64,000 nt of DNA from Drosophila pseudoobscura (Eukaryota > Arthropoda > Insecta > Diptera > Drosophilidae), in the NCBI RefSeq assembly GCF_009870125.1, contig NC_046680.1, forward strand, positions 8,618,001 through 8,682,000. Direction: 5' to 3'. The notes under the pieces were generated by a model. It was not told the origin of the DNA. It saw nothing but the letters and a program-made list of their open reading frames with translations, and did no database searches. Shown piece by piece: positions 1 through 14,900 of the stretch (the first letter of the stretch is position 1; the number at the start of each line of letters is the position of its first letter). The position numbers were made by a program, and so were the translations under genes.

Positions 1-28
1 GCACTTCAAGAAGAACTTCAGGAAGAAC
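1..28 (-). CDS. kn: kn coding exon 6, 5' end only
   Basis: The first 28 bases of the window on the reverse strand follow a CTTTCAG acceptor. They complete Arg198 and read FFLKFFLKC, the EBF block that follows PVIID. The exon continues beyond the window. Confidence 0.93.
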
Positions 29-3000
29 CTGAAAGCAATGAAAAGTTTCATGGGGGGAAAATTAGTCAATAAACTCGGCACTGCTTCTACGATTGTTCTT
101 TGCTGTATTCCCCTCCCCTTTGCCACTCATCGGGCTGCTGTGCTGCCTTCAAATTAAGTCTCTTTATGACGGCTTCGGATGCGGCTTTATGAGCTGCTAA
201 TCACGGGTTTCGCCTTTTTGCTGCCTGCCCCCCTGCCCAGCCGCACTTGCCAGTGCCACTTGCACGTTTTTCAAGCAGATGTTGGCCCTGCGGCAAGTTC
301 GAGTGCCGTGCCCCTTGTTGCCCCTTGTTGTCCAATCGATGCGATGCCATGCCCGGGGGCTGCGGATGCGATAAGTGGCTTGCAGGGCCGACAGCCGGCG
401 AGTGTCCTGCGGCTAGTCCGGGATCCGTGCCCCGTTGGAAATTGACACCCGTGAGTGGCGCATTTAAATGGCGAAAATACTTTTATGCATCCGGCGGCGC
501 GACATGATAGGGCCCTATCGTCCAGCCCATCCCATCCCTTCCCTTCCCTTCCCTCACTTCTCCCCCACTGATTTTATTTGCACAAATAATATTTTCCTTC
601 CTTTTCGTATCAGCGGGTGGCCCACCAATTTTCATCATATTTTTCGCTCATTTTTTTCGTGCTGTTTCTCACTCGACAAATTGGACAAATTAGCAGGGAG
701 GGCGGAGGAGGTGTTAACCAGCGGGGAGGCATCTGCATATGTCCGGGCTCTGTGGGTGGGGGTCGACAAGGATCGCAGGGGGAATTTTTAGAGGGAATAG
801 AGGGCCAAGCTTATCTCAGACCATTAAAAACCATTCAGCAAACACGAAATTCGATAAGAAATGTATTTTTATATGCCCAAAAATAAACGAATTTCAATTT
901 CAAACTGATAATAAAGTAATGGAAATGAATCAAACCAAGGCCAGACTCCATTCACACAGCCCCCCAATGAATCATAAGCGAATTTATACTAATTCGTATA
1001 TAAAGAATCAGAATCGTATAATTTCTGTAGCTTAAAGGCCGCGCGTGGCGTTCATCGAAGTCGGGAAACAGATGTGCAGACCAGAGAATCGATGAGGACT
1101 GTGAGACTGGGAGAACACAGACACACATCCCCCGAGAGGGCGAGCCATGTATCTGTCAGATGCAATATCGAGTTACAGCGTAGCGTGGAAACGCTCACAG
1201 ATGCAACTGCAGCGAGGAAAACAATGAAATTTGAATACGTATCGAGTGGCTATTGAGGAGGATCATTCACTTGATGGAGGACGAGGACGAGCACCCATCA
1301 TCGCCCTGCATCTTTATGGGCAGCTAATTGACTTTCTCGGAACAGGCACCACCAGCACCACCGTGCCCCTCTCACGCTTGGATTACAATGTTTTCAAAAT
1401 ATCCTGACAGGACGCATAAATTGCCAGTGCGCTCCCCCCACCCCCATCCTTTGAGGTATCCATTTGCATATGTCTTCTACTCGTTTTCCGCTGCAGTTGC
1501 GTCTGAGACTCTGACTGGAGATCCCGAATATCCCACTCGTACCAGTCCCTGACCTGCTGCTCGGCTCCCACTCCCTTTGGGGGCAATTAAAAATTCCAGT
1601 CGCGTCCTGCCAATAAATCAAAGTGTCCTCCATCTTGGGGCTGCTTTCCTTCGGCGGCAACAAAGTTTGCTCTTTTGGCCTCTTCCTTGTCCTTTGTTTT
1701 GCCAGCAACGCGAAATTTTCATTTAATGAAAAGCTACGCATCATCAAATGCTCGCACATGACAGAGGCGCACCTCGGGGGCAGCCCCAGCCACCCACCAG
1801 CCACCCCCGATGGCGCTTCGATGGGGATGTTCCGCTCTATTATGGCGGGGTCTATTGGCAGCTCAGGCACGTAGAGCCAACGAAGTGCATAATTGGTCAT
1901 TCATATCTGGAGGTGAGGGACTTCGCGAGAAGAAATTCGATTGGGTGGAGATTTTCCTTTCTTTTTAAGTGGGTGGACAGTCCTTAAATTTGCCGAATCA
2001 ATGCCTGGGAGCAGAGGGGAGGCAGATTTTCTTAGGAAGGGAATAATACTAGAAATAATTTTTCTTCTTATCCTTCAGGCTCCACCATCTACTAAAATTA
2101 GTTGTAACCCTTTGAAAATTGCTCCCCTCGCTTCATTATCTAAGCAAACTCTAATGATTTGCCATCTCGACCAACTTTATAGTCCCCGTAACACCCACAA
2201 ATCCATCTCACAGCCGATAACCTTTTGGGCCCCACACCCCATGCCATCCACAGGATTCGAGGCACAGACAATTGAAATAAATTCGAAATATCTTTATCCA
2301 AAAGTTAAGGCTTTTCTTTATGGCCAGGGGGCAAACACTGGTGTGAGGCGGGGCTGCGGGGGGGCGGAACGATTAACTGTAAATTTGCGAAGCAGCAAAA
2401 ACAACAACGAGGCCTTATCGCTCTGGCATCGCCAACAAAAACTCGCACAAATTTAATGATGAATTTCCAGAGAGCATAAATCGCTTTACCTGCCTCCTCT
2501 TGGCTGGTCTCCCCACTTTCTCTCTCTCTCTTGGCTCTTTGGCGGCTCTCGGATGTTGTCGCCGATGTTATCAGGCAACAGCGTGAACAGGCCCGTGAGG
2601 AGCCGAGAGCGTTTTTGGCGCACGCCGGCAAACAGCAACAACAACAACAACTACAATGGAAAAGGTAGCTTTTGGGTGCCGACAGCTTTGATACCCTAAA
2701 GGATCTAAAATTCAAGAGGGATACGCCTATCGGGGCATTCTTAAAGGACCGTCTTCAAGGGTATCCAGCAAAATCTATTCTCTCTGTCTCTCTCTCTGGT
2801 AAGCGTCAAGCGGGAGTGCCGCAACTTGTCTCTAATTTTTCACTAACGATAATATTCAAAATTTTCAACTTTATTGTCGCATAAACTCAATGGAAATGAC
2901 AAAGAGGAAGAGCACTCGTTAGAAGAAGCAAAGCTAGGAAAAAGTCAGGGGAGGAGGGCGGTGGTGAGCGGAGGAGTGGGCGGAATGAGCCGTGGGGGGG

Positions 3001-5878
3001 TGGCGGCAGGCCTAAAATAATGCGAAAACTTACTTTCGCGCCATTTCTATGCCTTTTGGCATTTTCTCCACCAAAACACACACACACACAAATGAAGAGA
3101 GCGAGAGAAATTCACACAAAAACATGGCCGTCTCCATTTTGTTGCTGCTTTTGTTGCTGTTTCTGGTGGTGCTTTCTATTGTTGTTTGGGCTTTATTTAT
3201 TTATGCTCTTTCTCGGCTTAACGCTCCACGCTTCGCAGCACCCCAGCAGCAGCCCAGCAGCACCCTCCTCTCCAGCCAAAGCCACCCACCCCCGAAAAAA
3301 AGACCCCCCTTCCAAGCTGTGTTATTTTTTCACATCTTCTTTGGCTTCTTGCCCGCTTTCTTTGTATTATAATAGACTTTTTCGGTGGGGTTGGGAGTGG
3401 AACTGGAGTTGAAAGTCCTTCCTCGACTGCTTCTCGAGGCTTTGTTGCTTGTTTGTTTTGTGTTCTGTCTGCAGCCTTGGCTTTATCCTTTTTGCCGGAA
3501 GAGAACTTGTTGAAAACACTTTCGCTTCGAGCGGGAGAGCACAGAGAGCGAAAGTGAGTGGCCGCCTTGAGTGGTTTTCTTATGAGTGAGCTTTTTTAAC
3601 GGCCTCGACTTGTTCATTTCATTTCAGTGAATGAAGCTCCGCTCTCTCTCTCTCTCCCTCTCCCTCTCTCTCTCCCTCTGTGCGTTTGTGTGTGTTTTTG
3701 TTTTGGGGTTGCTTTGGGATTCAATGTCATGCCGTTGGGACCCGGGAAATACCTTTCGAATGTTCTTGCTTTTGCTGTTGTTGTTGTTTTGGGGTAGAAA
3801 GAGCAGCTTGTTGTTTTTGGGATTTCTTCATCTTTAAACTGATTATATTTGTACACACGCAGACACACACACAGACACGTGGATATCAGACATCGATAAA
3901 AGTAGCTAGCAGCAGACGCACGCACAAAGATACAAATACAAATGTATCTTTGCGGCTAAAAAGGCTGCTGTCTACGCGTGGATGTGTGCGTGTGTGTGTG
4001 TGTGTGTGTGCTTTCCCCCATTTCGTTAGCAGTTACCCGTAACCTTTGAACCATCAAATTATCGACCTCATTGAAATGCTCAAATTATGCCAACTATTCT
4101 GCGTGTGTGTGTGTGTGTGTTGAATGTCAGTTAACGCTTTTAATACCATTAATTATGCAACGGGGGTAAATGCCCAAGCAAATGGCTAACGGAATCACAC
4201 ACACTCATAGAGGAGCACATCCCCAAATTGAGACAAAGACCCAAACGGCGACGTATCTAGATGATGACAATGGGTGGCGGGATGGAAGGCAGGCAGGGGG
4301 CACTCCATATAGTTAGGATCTGTGAATTTTAAATCCATATGTCCTCCTGGCGGTTCCTTCAATTATGCACATCATCCGAGATGGTTAATTCATTTCGAGG
4401 GTTCAAGGGTTCGAGGCAGAGTTCGAGAGCTCTAGTTCTAGAATTTCCTAACCATTTGAATCTCTCTTCCTTTAAATTTCGTTAACTTTGTTGCAATTTG
4501 TTGAACCATTTGAAAATGTACCTACGTATTTATGATTTAATAAACTGCATTTCCCGAGAGGCAGGCCCGATTGTACCTGCCAAAAATTGTCCGTGCCAAT
4601 TGAAAGAGTGAAGCGTGGCAAATTTGCATTAATAATTCAATTTCAATAGACAGTCAGTCGACTACGAATATGCAAATTTTCGTGGCGAGGCGTTCTTTGA
4701 AATGCAAAAATTCAATGTGAATTCCATTTTCTATTTCCACTTCCATTTCCATTTCCAATTCCAATTCCGTTGATTTACGAGGTGCAAATCAAGTGCAGTT
4801 CAAACTCAATTGTTTCCACTTCAAAGATAATCGCAAGGGTCTAGGCACACACATATATAAGTATCTGTATCTCCAGAGGATGTGGGCTGTCTGACTGCGA
4901 TAAAAATGCAGAAATATGAGACGCTTCCACCATCTCCATCGATAATTAACTGTTATGGGATTCCCCCTGCCGGTCGCTGTCTGCCCAATATTTCATGGGG
5001 CGGGCGCACGACTGTCGATGGCTGACCGACCGACCGCAAATGCCGTCAAAATGCTGCCCCTTCCTTCGTTTGCTCCTTTTTTTGCGTCGCTTTGAATATT
5101 TGAGCAGGACAAAACGTCCTCTGGCGGTGCCCCACCTCACACCCGTCTCTCATCCAGGCCAAAACGGGGCTGACTCCACTCTGTAGTCACTCTGGATCGC
5201 CACCCTTCCCCCCGGCCAGGTGGAATGCATTTAGAAAATTAAAAACTGTAGCTAACAACTAGCAGCAGTTTTGTCATCATTTTTAGCGCGATTGCCCGAT
5301 TATCAAGGCATGCAATGAACGGCATGGGCCAAAACATTTGTTCGCCTCACGCAGCCCAGGCCCGGCACAGACGTGTTCCGGAATATTGGGCCAGGACATG
5401 GCTGTGATTAGCAAAAGGATGCCTATAAGAAAATACCATTTACTGCTATTAAATATATATTTATTCCTATATTAAATGACAGGATATACATATGTACTGT
5501 GTGTACATAGAGGAGCGCACGCTTTGGTGGAAACGTTTTGTCTGCCCTCCAGTGTTAACAAAATTTCGCTGCGAGTTTTTTGCATATTGGACACCACAAA
5601 ATGTCAATTCTATTCGTTGTACAGCGGGCACGGGCGGTGGCAGGGGGAGTGGGTGTGTGCCGTGTTGTGGGCGGGTGGGGAGTTGGCACTTAGTTTATTT
5701 GGTGGACGATGGCGGACAATATAGAAAATTGAAATAAAGCGAAGAAAATGCCAATGACGTAGATAAATGCAAGAGTGGCAAATTTTCGATTGTTCGCTTG
5801 AGAGCTTTTTGCCAGTCTCCCTTTCGCTCTTTGTGTTTTTGATACGCTTTCAGAGAGTATTGCGACTTGAACAACACA

Positions 5879-5909
<31 letters not shown>

Positions 5910-8900
5910 GTATGTATGTGTGTAGGAATTAATTTGGAAAGCCCTATGAGATTTGATCTTCTGCACAATCTGTCTCGTAGAGTATCAAAAGCTTCGGCGC
6001 ACAAAGCTCGACTTCTGTACTGTTACAGTTTGCTTGGCCCTGCAGATGGGTGTTTGAGTGGCTGTTGCTGTTCTTTCATTGCGATGAGTGCGATAGCGGG
6101 TGGGGGGAACACAATTTACTCAAATTAAAAAGTCGAGCGCGGGCGTCGGTCACGCGATAACAATTTTAATGGCCCTCGCCGATAACAAGGCCAATTGCAT
6201 GCCTGTCAATATCATTCACGTCATTACGCATACGCCAGATGGTGAGGCAGAACCCAAAAAAAAACGAAACAAAAAATGATTTCCAGCAAATCGAACACAG
6301 AACAAAACAGAGAGGGAAACACACGGTCTGCGTCCCGTCAAAAATGTGTGACAAAAACGTGGAACATGTCGCAGAACCAACAACACGAATAACTCGCCAA
6401 CAAGCAGAACAAGAGCAACGACCAAGTACGAGATCGCTGCCGACCACCGCCGAAGTGAGCTTTAAATTCACTTAATTATGGAACACACACGAAGTGCATA
6501 CCAACATAGGGATAGCAACAACAAAAACGAAACGCGAAGACAATGCTCGAGAGCGAGTGCGTCCTCGCAAATCATAAATAAAAGAGGTAGCAGAAAGAGA
6601 GCAAGTGCGGAAGAGCGAAAGAGGGAGAGAGCTCAACCGAGACAAAGCGGCAAACAAAGCAAGCCTCCTCCTCACCTGCCCTCGGTAATTGCAAATCCAC
6701 GGCGATCTATTGCACAGTGGGACGGGTGGGAGGAAATCAAGTACATGAAACATAATAACCGAAAATTTCACTAGGAAAACTAACATACGGGAATATCAGT
6801 TGTAGCTCATACAAAAATGTAAAATGTCACAAAATTGTAATACTTATTTGGCCCACTGTGCCGCTGGTCATTGTGTGCACAATTTCGGCATCTCCAAAGC
6901 ATCCACCTCCTTCTCCTGCACCATCCGCAGATCGCTTGCATGAATAACAGAGATTCATCAATAAAACATGTGCGCAGATCTCCAAGCAGAGCAGAGCAGA
7001 GCAGAGTTCAGGAGAACAGAGCAGTGAAGTCGCAGAAGCAGTCGCTGTCGCAGTTGCAGTCTCAGTTGCTCCCTACTCTCACGGCACACGTTCGAACGTC
7101 AGTCAGCCGTCGGTTACGAAGCAGGAAGAGAGCTTGCGCGAGCGGGACAGCCATAGAGAGCGAGTCCAAGTTGGAATTGCGGTGCTGTTGTCCGACTGCT
7201 ACTGGATAGCAGCGACTGCCCTCCCCGTCTCCTCCTTACTGCTGTTGCTGCTTCTGTTGCTGCTCTTGTCATATCGTATCAGTTTTTGGCTTTCGTCAAC
7301 CACTTTGAAATGCAAGCATGTCCCCAGCAAGCCCCTGCCCTTCCCGCTGGCGGCTACCCCGTTGCGGAATTTTCAATCAGTTCCAATTGTTGCGCGCTGC
7401 TGACAAAGTTTCCCAAAGAGGGAAGACCAGGAGAGCGAGCGGGAGCGGGAGCGGGACAGAGAGACATAGAGACAGTGCGAGGTGAACGCTTGCTTGAGTG
7501 GCAAAATGTGCTGGACCTCCGGCAGAGTTAGCGCTTTAAGGCTGCTGCTCTGCTGCAGCTCCCTTCCGCTCCTTCGACTCCGGCTGCTCCTCTGCCACTC
7601 CTCTCCTGTGGGGCCTTGCAAAATTTAGTTGCGAACACATAGATTATCCGGGAGTCTTTGTCTTTCTGCTGGCGGCATGATCTACTGGCATATCAATGAG
7701 CGGGCCTCTGGCCCACGATGGGGAGTGGGGGAGTGGAGCTGCGAGTGGTGAGTGGTGCTTGGTGATTGAGAGGGGGTTCATGGCTGGTTTGACTGATCCA
7801 TGCCGCCTTTTAAGCTGATTGGAGCTGGGAGTGTTTTCAGCTAGTGATTGATATGCGCCTGTGTCCTGCTGCAGCCTGTGGCACCGCCACAGTTTCAGCC
7901 TCCTCTCCGGCTTGTGGAATGCCGACAAAAGTTACAGCCCGACCTGACAAATGCGACATGTGCAGCGAGAGAGTACTAGAGATGGCAGCGTGACACGTGG
8001 TACGTGGTTTGTGGAAAGAGATCTGCCACCTACATGTGGATTCTGCCTTTGAAAGACACGAAAGGGCAATGAATATGGAGCAAACTCTATAGAAGAGATG
8101 GTTTAGATCATATACGAAAGAATGGGAACAAGATATATTACATGGAGGAGATCTATAACACCCATTAAAGATTCAATCCAATCACTATCGCCCTTTCTTT
8201 CTTCTTATAGCCTCACGGTGCCATCTCTTGGCGGGATTAACCAATTTGATGTGCCTCTTCAGGCCGGCTAACAAGCCAAATAAATAGAGAATAAATGAAT
8301 TAATAATCGTAAATATCAAGCGCAAAGTGTCGCACCTGGGCACGTGGAGGAGAGACCCGACCCGGTCCGGTCCGGTGCGGTCCGGTCCGGTCCTATCTGA
8401 TCCGATCTAGTGGGCCCAGCGGTGGCTCAGTTGTGAGTGTAACTGTTATTCCAACGGATGACATTGGCATTTGGCTCCATTCTGGAGCACACGTTGCCAC
8501 GCAAAGCAATTTTAACAAGATCATAAGCGATCTCTGATCTCGCCGAGATCACTTCTACTCGTATCTATGTATCTCAATATCTCAGTCTCGCAGTATCCGA
8601 GTATCTCGGTGTCTGTGAAGCAAGAGTTTTTGTTGGCTCGAGTTCGGTTTGGTTTTTCTGCAGCTTCCACTTGGGCTGGCCATTTCCTAATTTGCAAACT
8701 GATACTCGTACTCGAGAGGTAGGGGAAGGGAGGCGGGGTCCGGGGAGGCAATCAATTAAATTTAATTATGACACCAATTATGGCCTGATTGCCGGCCAAC
8801 CAGTAGCCGGTCCTAGACACTTTTGCTAGCCACATTAATAATAGAATCATTAAGCAGACTCTCGTGCCCAACTCGAGCTGGCATCTCGTCTCGGTTCGGA

Positions 8901-11900
8901 GAACATCTCTCTGGGCAGTCCTCAAGATCTGTCAACTGGGGAGGGGGAGGGGTAGTGGAGGTACTCAAATGTGCCCTTTAGGCAAATACTTTTGGACACC
9001 CATCGCCGGAGGACAGACCACCAAGGATGCCCGTCGCGTCCTCTTTACATGGAATCACACGAACCGATGGTTAGGGAGATCGATCGAGATGTTTATCATC
9101 TGCATAAGGTGTGGTGCACTTTAATGGGGCCTGGGGACCCGCTGGAAAATTGCTTAACAACTCAATGAGGTGAGGCGGCTAGGGCAAAGGGGGCTGCGAT
9201 GCCCAATGAAGGGGCAAGATAATTCCACTCGCAATCAATGGGGTTCGTTTTAGGAGCACGTTTAATTACCGGACTGGAAAGATACGATGTGAATGAATGC
9301 AGATACATATTTGAACTGTTTTATTCGTAAGAAAAGCTATAGATCTATAGGCCTTCCTTCTGTGGCCCCTCCTTCTGTTTAATCACAAGTTCCCATAACA
9401 ATTTGTTGTACATTTTGGTTTTTCCTAATTTCCTTTCCAATAACAATATTTCCGAAGCCAATTAGAGGCGACGCACTCCCAGGCAGGAGGCGTGGCTGCC
9501 GCAAGGATGTGCATGCAATTAACATAATTCGCCTGACACGCGACAGCCACTTGAGGGTGGGTGGCACTTGGGTGGCATGCCGTTCCATCGGCAGGGAAGT
9601 GCCTCGAAAGGGGGGTGTCGGATTGCCGCGAACTCGTCTCAATTTACAAATTTATGAAAATAGAATTTGCTCTTCACATTTTGATGAATTTTTGTTTGTT
9701 TGGGTCTCTGGGCTCCTTTGACTCTGGGCTGCTGCAGCCACATTTCCATTCCAGGGGCAACTCCAGCTCCTGTCCCCCTACCCCATACCCCTTCCCCTTT
9801 CTCTCTCCCTTTGCATGTCTGCCGCATCATGTTTTATATTGCAGTTGATAATAATGCCAATAAATCAACGATACGCATGCACAGAGCTCTGGCTCTGGCT
9901 CTGGCTGGGGCTCTCACAAAACAGGGCTGACAAAAATAAAAAGAGCCAGCGACGATGATGAAAAGCAGCTTAAAATGTCATCTTTTGTGTGGCAGAGGAG
10001 CTGGAGCCAGAGCCGGTCCTGGATGGCAGGATGGCTACATGAACTATGGCTACTTACCGATCAATAATGACGGGGTCCGATGGCGTCTCGTTGCGGTTGC
10101 CACAGCTCTTCTTATCACAGCAGCGGCTGTGGAAGCAGAAAAATCACAAATGAGTTTATATGGCAATAAAAACAGCTTTAATTTCACTTTAATTTAATAT
10201 TCAGGGGATATGCAGGGAAAATATAAGATATTTAGAACTAGAATAATGAGATAAAAGAGTAAAAGAAGGCCGATCTATATTTCTTTTTTTAAGGATATAT
10301 CCCGCCCATATCCTCCATATTTTAATGCACTTTAACCCACTTCTTCCTACGAATCCCGCAGCTTTCGAAAGTGTGTTAGATGTCTCTCTCTCTCTCTCTC
10401 TCGCTCTCTCTCTCGACTGTTGTCTTTTTTTGGGGTCAGGCATTTGTCATTGCTCTCCATTCATTCGTACATATATATTCACATATATCCATGCATATCT
10501 ATATCTTTATATCTATATCTGTGTCTATGTCTGGGTATATCTATATCGGGCTCAATGGCTGCGTAAATTTTTGACTGCACAGCCGCTGGGCTGGCCTTAA
10601 GGGGCGGCTGGATGAGGGTCATCCTTTTTGGGGGGTGGCATTTTTGGCTTGGACCTGGCCTGGGCTCTGGCACTGGCCGGGGCATATAACATAAACATGG
10701 ATGACTGAAATGGGCGAAAAGCCAAAACGATAAAGAAGACGACGCCATCTCTCCCCCCCACCCCCCCTCCGTCCCTGTGCCACCATGGGGAAGGGAGAGA
10801 GTCTGCAACCCCTGGGCCGTGTCTGTGTGTCTGTGTGTCTTTGGCGTTGTGTGCGTTGTCCCCTTGTTTTTGATAATGCTACGCAAACATAAAAACTGGG
10901 TGCCAATCCGAAATAATAAAAGATGGCCGGCCAGCAGGATGTACGGTGGACGGGGGGGCTGCCGGCAGGTGGGGCGGGGGGATTGCACTGGCTAAAGCTG
11001 TGTAATTTTTGTTGTTGTTTGGCTTTCCCTCAGTTTTCTCTCTGGTTTTTTTTGCGCCTGCTTTTTTCTTGTCTGCTGGGCCGCTTTTATTTCCTACGCA
11101 ACCTTCAGCTGTCAGAGGATGCTGCTAGAAGGGTGAAACACCACCCCAACGGGGGTGGGGGGAGGTGGAGAAGTGGGTGGTTGGGTGGTTGGGTGGTTGG
11201 GTGGGTGAGGCAGTCAACCATTTACACGTTTCAGTTCGCGTGCGTTTGAGCATGAAAATAAAAAGAAAGGACTCGAGGAATCGGAAGCTCAAAAATCAAA
11301 AAAATTAAAGCCCAAGAAAACCCGCAAAGAAAATCACGCCAAAAATGTGCGAAAAACAAAACAAAAACCGAATGAGAATTTCAGAGAAAGTCTATAATTT
11401 GAGTGGCTCTCCAGGGGAGAGGGGAAAGAGACGCGACGAGAAAGCTCCAGGGAGAAGCTCCGGCCGAATGCCCGCGAGAATTGAGATTTCGATTTCTCAA
11501 ATCAGAATCAAAAGGTGTGGATTACAAGGGTCCGAGGTGGGGTGGCTCTGAGTCTTATAGATGGATAATAAAGGTGGCAAAGGACTCTCACCTGCACATG
11601 ACTTCGTGCGTCAACAGGACCCGACACATCTCTGGATTCTTGTCCTGACCCTCATAGATGATGGCCTGCAATTAGAATGGGAATATGATAAAGAAATTGG
11701 TAAGGAGGGAAACGATTTAAAGAAAGATTTTTAAGAATAAAATGTTTGAACAATAGATACTTGAATATGTGCTAGAAGATCCTCCCCTAAGATGGATGAG
11801 AATATCTTTATCTTGGGCTTAAGGAACCCCTTAGCCATGATATCTTTTGTGGTCGCCTTTCCTTGTTTTCTTTCGTGGGTAATCCCCAAAATGTGACCCC

Positions 11901-14900
11901 GTTATTAACCCCCCCGCCCAGCTATCGACACCAGTGCCCTCCCCTCCCCCATCGGCTATCATTTGGGCCAAAGGCAAACACACATAAATGCTAATTGCAG
12001 AGCCAACTAGAGGCTCGAGGATAGAGGCTCTCGAGCCTGGCTGAAATCGACATATGGGACACACCATGCAAATATTGACAATGTCCACAATTTTTACCTC
12101 TCTGCCAGGATACGAGGATATCTGGTAGTGGTTGGTGGTATTTGTATTTGCCCAAAGAAAACTCCACTCGAAATGTTTGTTTGTTTGTTGTTTTTTGTTG
12201 TTGTTTTATTTGTGTGTGTGGGGTGGCAGGGGTGGGAGGGGATCAGGGGGTGTCAGTGTCAGTGGCAGACCCGAAATCATGCCATGTGGAAGAGAGAGAG
12301 AACCGCAAGTGCAACGTTGGCCAATCTGCTGCAATTTCCTTTGGACAAAGGAGCTGGTGGAAAAACCTCTCGAACAAATAGATAAACAAACGACGGCTCA
12401 AGGGAGGGGTGATGGGTGGGAGGTGGGCTCAAAGGCACAACAAAAAGGCGCATAGTTCTCTAATTTAAAAATGATTAAAGCGGGTTGCACTCATCCTCAT
12501 CCTCGTAACCGTAATCCAACACTCATCCGATGAATTAGTTGGGAGAGAAAACACGGCATATGGGTGCGAGATCCGGCGACGGGGGGTGGCTTTCTGGGCC
12601 GCCTGAAGGGGGAGGGGAGGGGGATCATTCATCACTCGGTGGCAGTACGCCCGAGATACACGCAAAAGTAATAATAATAACCGAATGTATCCTAGGAAAA
12701 CCTGAACCGTGTGTTCATCCACCAAAAAATTAAAACCAAAAAAAACAAAGTACGAATTTTTTGTTGAGTGTGTGAGGACGAAAAGATACCCAGTATTTGG
12801 GATAATATAAAATATATCTACTCTGGTTTTAGATCAATCCCCGAGGGAATGTTTTCTGGTAGATCTGTGGATTATTTGATCCCACGAAGAGCCCTACAGA
12901 AGGGGCTTGATCCCTTGATCTCAAGGTTAGAAGAGTTGTGCTGCCTGAAAATAATATACCCTCGTCTTCAAAGGACTACTGGGTACACAAAAACGCAGGG
13001 AAGAATGCTGCCACTTGCCACCCAGCGTCAAGGACGAGTGCTTTCCCACCCAACATATGTGCATTTGTTCTCCTCGAAGCCAAAAACTAAAACTGAGGAT
13101 GAGCAGGAGCTGGAGGGCAGGAGGGCAGGAAGCCAGGAAGCTGTGTGTGTGTGTGCCCAGCCAAATAGATAATCAGAAATTAATTTTAATGCAACCAGCA
13201 GCGGCAGCAGTTTTGTCACCCCCTTTCGGAAGGCAAACCACCCAGGCCCTTCGTCCTTCGTCCTGCCCCCCTGCTGGGCGCGCATGTAAAAGTTATGATC
13301 ATCCCTTATTATCCCGTTTGTCAGGTTAATAACTTCGCCCTCCCCGCCCCCCCCCGGTGCAACCTGTGTGTAAAGGATCAGCGGCCGGACAGCTCTCGAT
13401 AGCCCGGCTCAATGTCCAATCTGTGTGGGATATCGTGCCAGACTTACGGGTTGAAGCCCTCTACTCCGTCCACTAATTATAGGCCCAGGACCTGGATGGT
13501 ATATGGTCCTTTTTTTATCCCCTTTCGGAGCCAAGTCTAATGGATTTTCAATGTTTTTTTTCCCCTCTGCTGGCAGGACATAAACTTTGCATTTTTCTGT
13601 TGTATTTGTCACCTGTTTATTTGGGATTTAATGCGAGTTTGAGATAGGATCGGAACTATATATAGTTTTGGGAAGCTCCTGGAACAAGCTCTAACATGGA
13701 ATTTGCCACAAAAAAAAAACAACAAGAAACTAAACTGTGGGTAAACCAGAGATCCTCATCAATCATCCTTGTGCCGGGGATGCAGAAACAAACAATTAGT
13801 TGGCTCTTTCTTCGCAGGACGGGTCCTGGTGGAAATCGGAGGCTAAATGGCTCATCTAAATAAAAAAAACGGCAAACTAAACGAAAGCCACTAAAACTGG
13901 AGTAAAAGCGTTTAAACTACGATTTATCAACACGACAAAGACCAGGAGTCGGCGGCAGAGCAGGAGCCAGGACCAAAAAAAAAGAGGACAACAGACCAAC
14001 GGAAAGACAGCAAAAACAACAAAATTCCGGGGGAAAAAAAGCGAGTGATGAAGTGATGACAGGACAGGCAGCCAAAGGACGGGCGGGGGGCCGAACAGGA
14101 TGAAAACAGAAGCGGCTTTTAAAATTTAAACGATTTTCCATCAAAACTCCACGGAAGAAGATACAGTTTTTTGCATTTTTTGCACATTGTTATTATCGCT
14201 TTTGGAATAAAATAAATCGACATCCCTTGCATTATTCACGCATTCTGAATGTGGAGCGATGTTGAGCTGGGACGCCGAGCGATGCATGCTGCACGGTGCA
14301 TGCTGCATGCTGCATGTTGCATATTTAACGGGCCAAATAAAAATCTCGCCAAACAAGATAAATTATCGCGCACAAAAGACCGTGTGCAAAAACAAAAACA
14401 GGACACAAAAAAGAATAAAAATAAAATTAAAAAAAAAACCTATCGAGGGTAGCTCTTAATTTATTAAAGCTTCATTTATCAGCGGAACGCATAAATTGCC
14501 GGCAGCCGAAAAAACAGGGGAAGTGAAGGGCAGGCGGAAGTAAAGGAGGTGACTGTTGCAAGGACCCTCCCGTGCATCCTTTATGTGAATGTACACACGG
14601 GCAGAACCCTTTTTTTGGTCCTGCCTCCTGCCCAAGAAATTTACATAATTTTCGGGGAGACCCTGGATAAGAATTGTACGTAATGTTGAAAATGTTATGA
14701 AAGCACAAAGGAATGTGTCACAGCTGGAAAAGAGGATTCCAATTAAATAAATCATGACCTAACCTTACTTTTGCTGCCATATATTGACAGAATGCGATGA
14801 AAGTTTAATGCAGGAGAAGGAACAAATACAGCTATTTGACAGAAAGACAAGAAAAGATCCCCAAATAAATTCAGAAATATGCTCTATAAGAAAAACACAG

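Larger units (their letters stand above)
29..10057 (-). other. kn: kn intron 5 (10.0 kb)
   Basis: This large intron has a consensus donor (GTAAGT at 10057) and a CTTTCAG acceptor next to position 28. Reading both strands I find no coding exon. It holds many simple repeats: (TC)n 3641-3680, (GT)n 3983-4010 and 4102-4121, an (ACAT)n/(ATGT)n palindrome 5874-5923, and CCGGT pentamers 8362-8391. Several kb of moderately complex DNA (for example 6100-7650) could be regulatory. Confidence 0.85.
10127..11591 (-). other. kn: kn intron 4 (1.5 kb)
   Basis: It separates the two halves of the zinc knuckle. It contains a (TC)n tract 10382-10415, a TATATC-rich degenerate repeat 10494-10548 and a GGGTGGTT octamer repeat 11175-11207. 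No additional exon is seen. Confidence 0.85.

Noticed and set aside
1394..1900. 168-codon minus-strand frame inside kn intron 5
   Set aside because: It would be an extra kn-strand exon, but known COE proteins have no sequence between exons 5 and 6 and the encoded sequence resembles nothing known to me.
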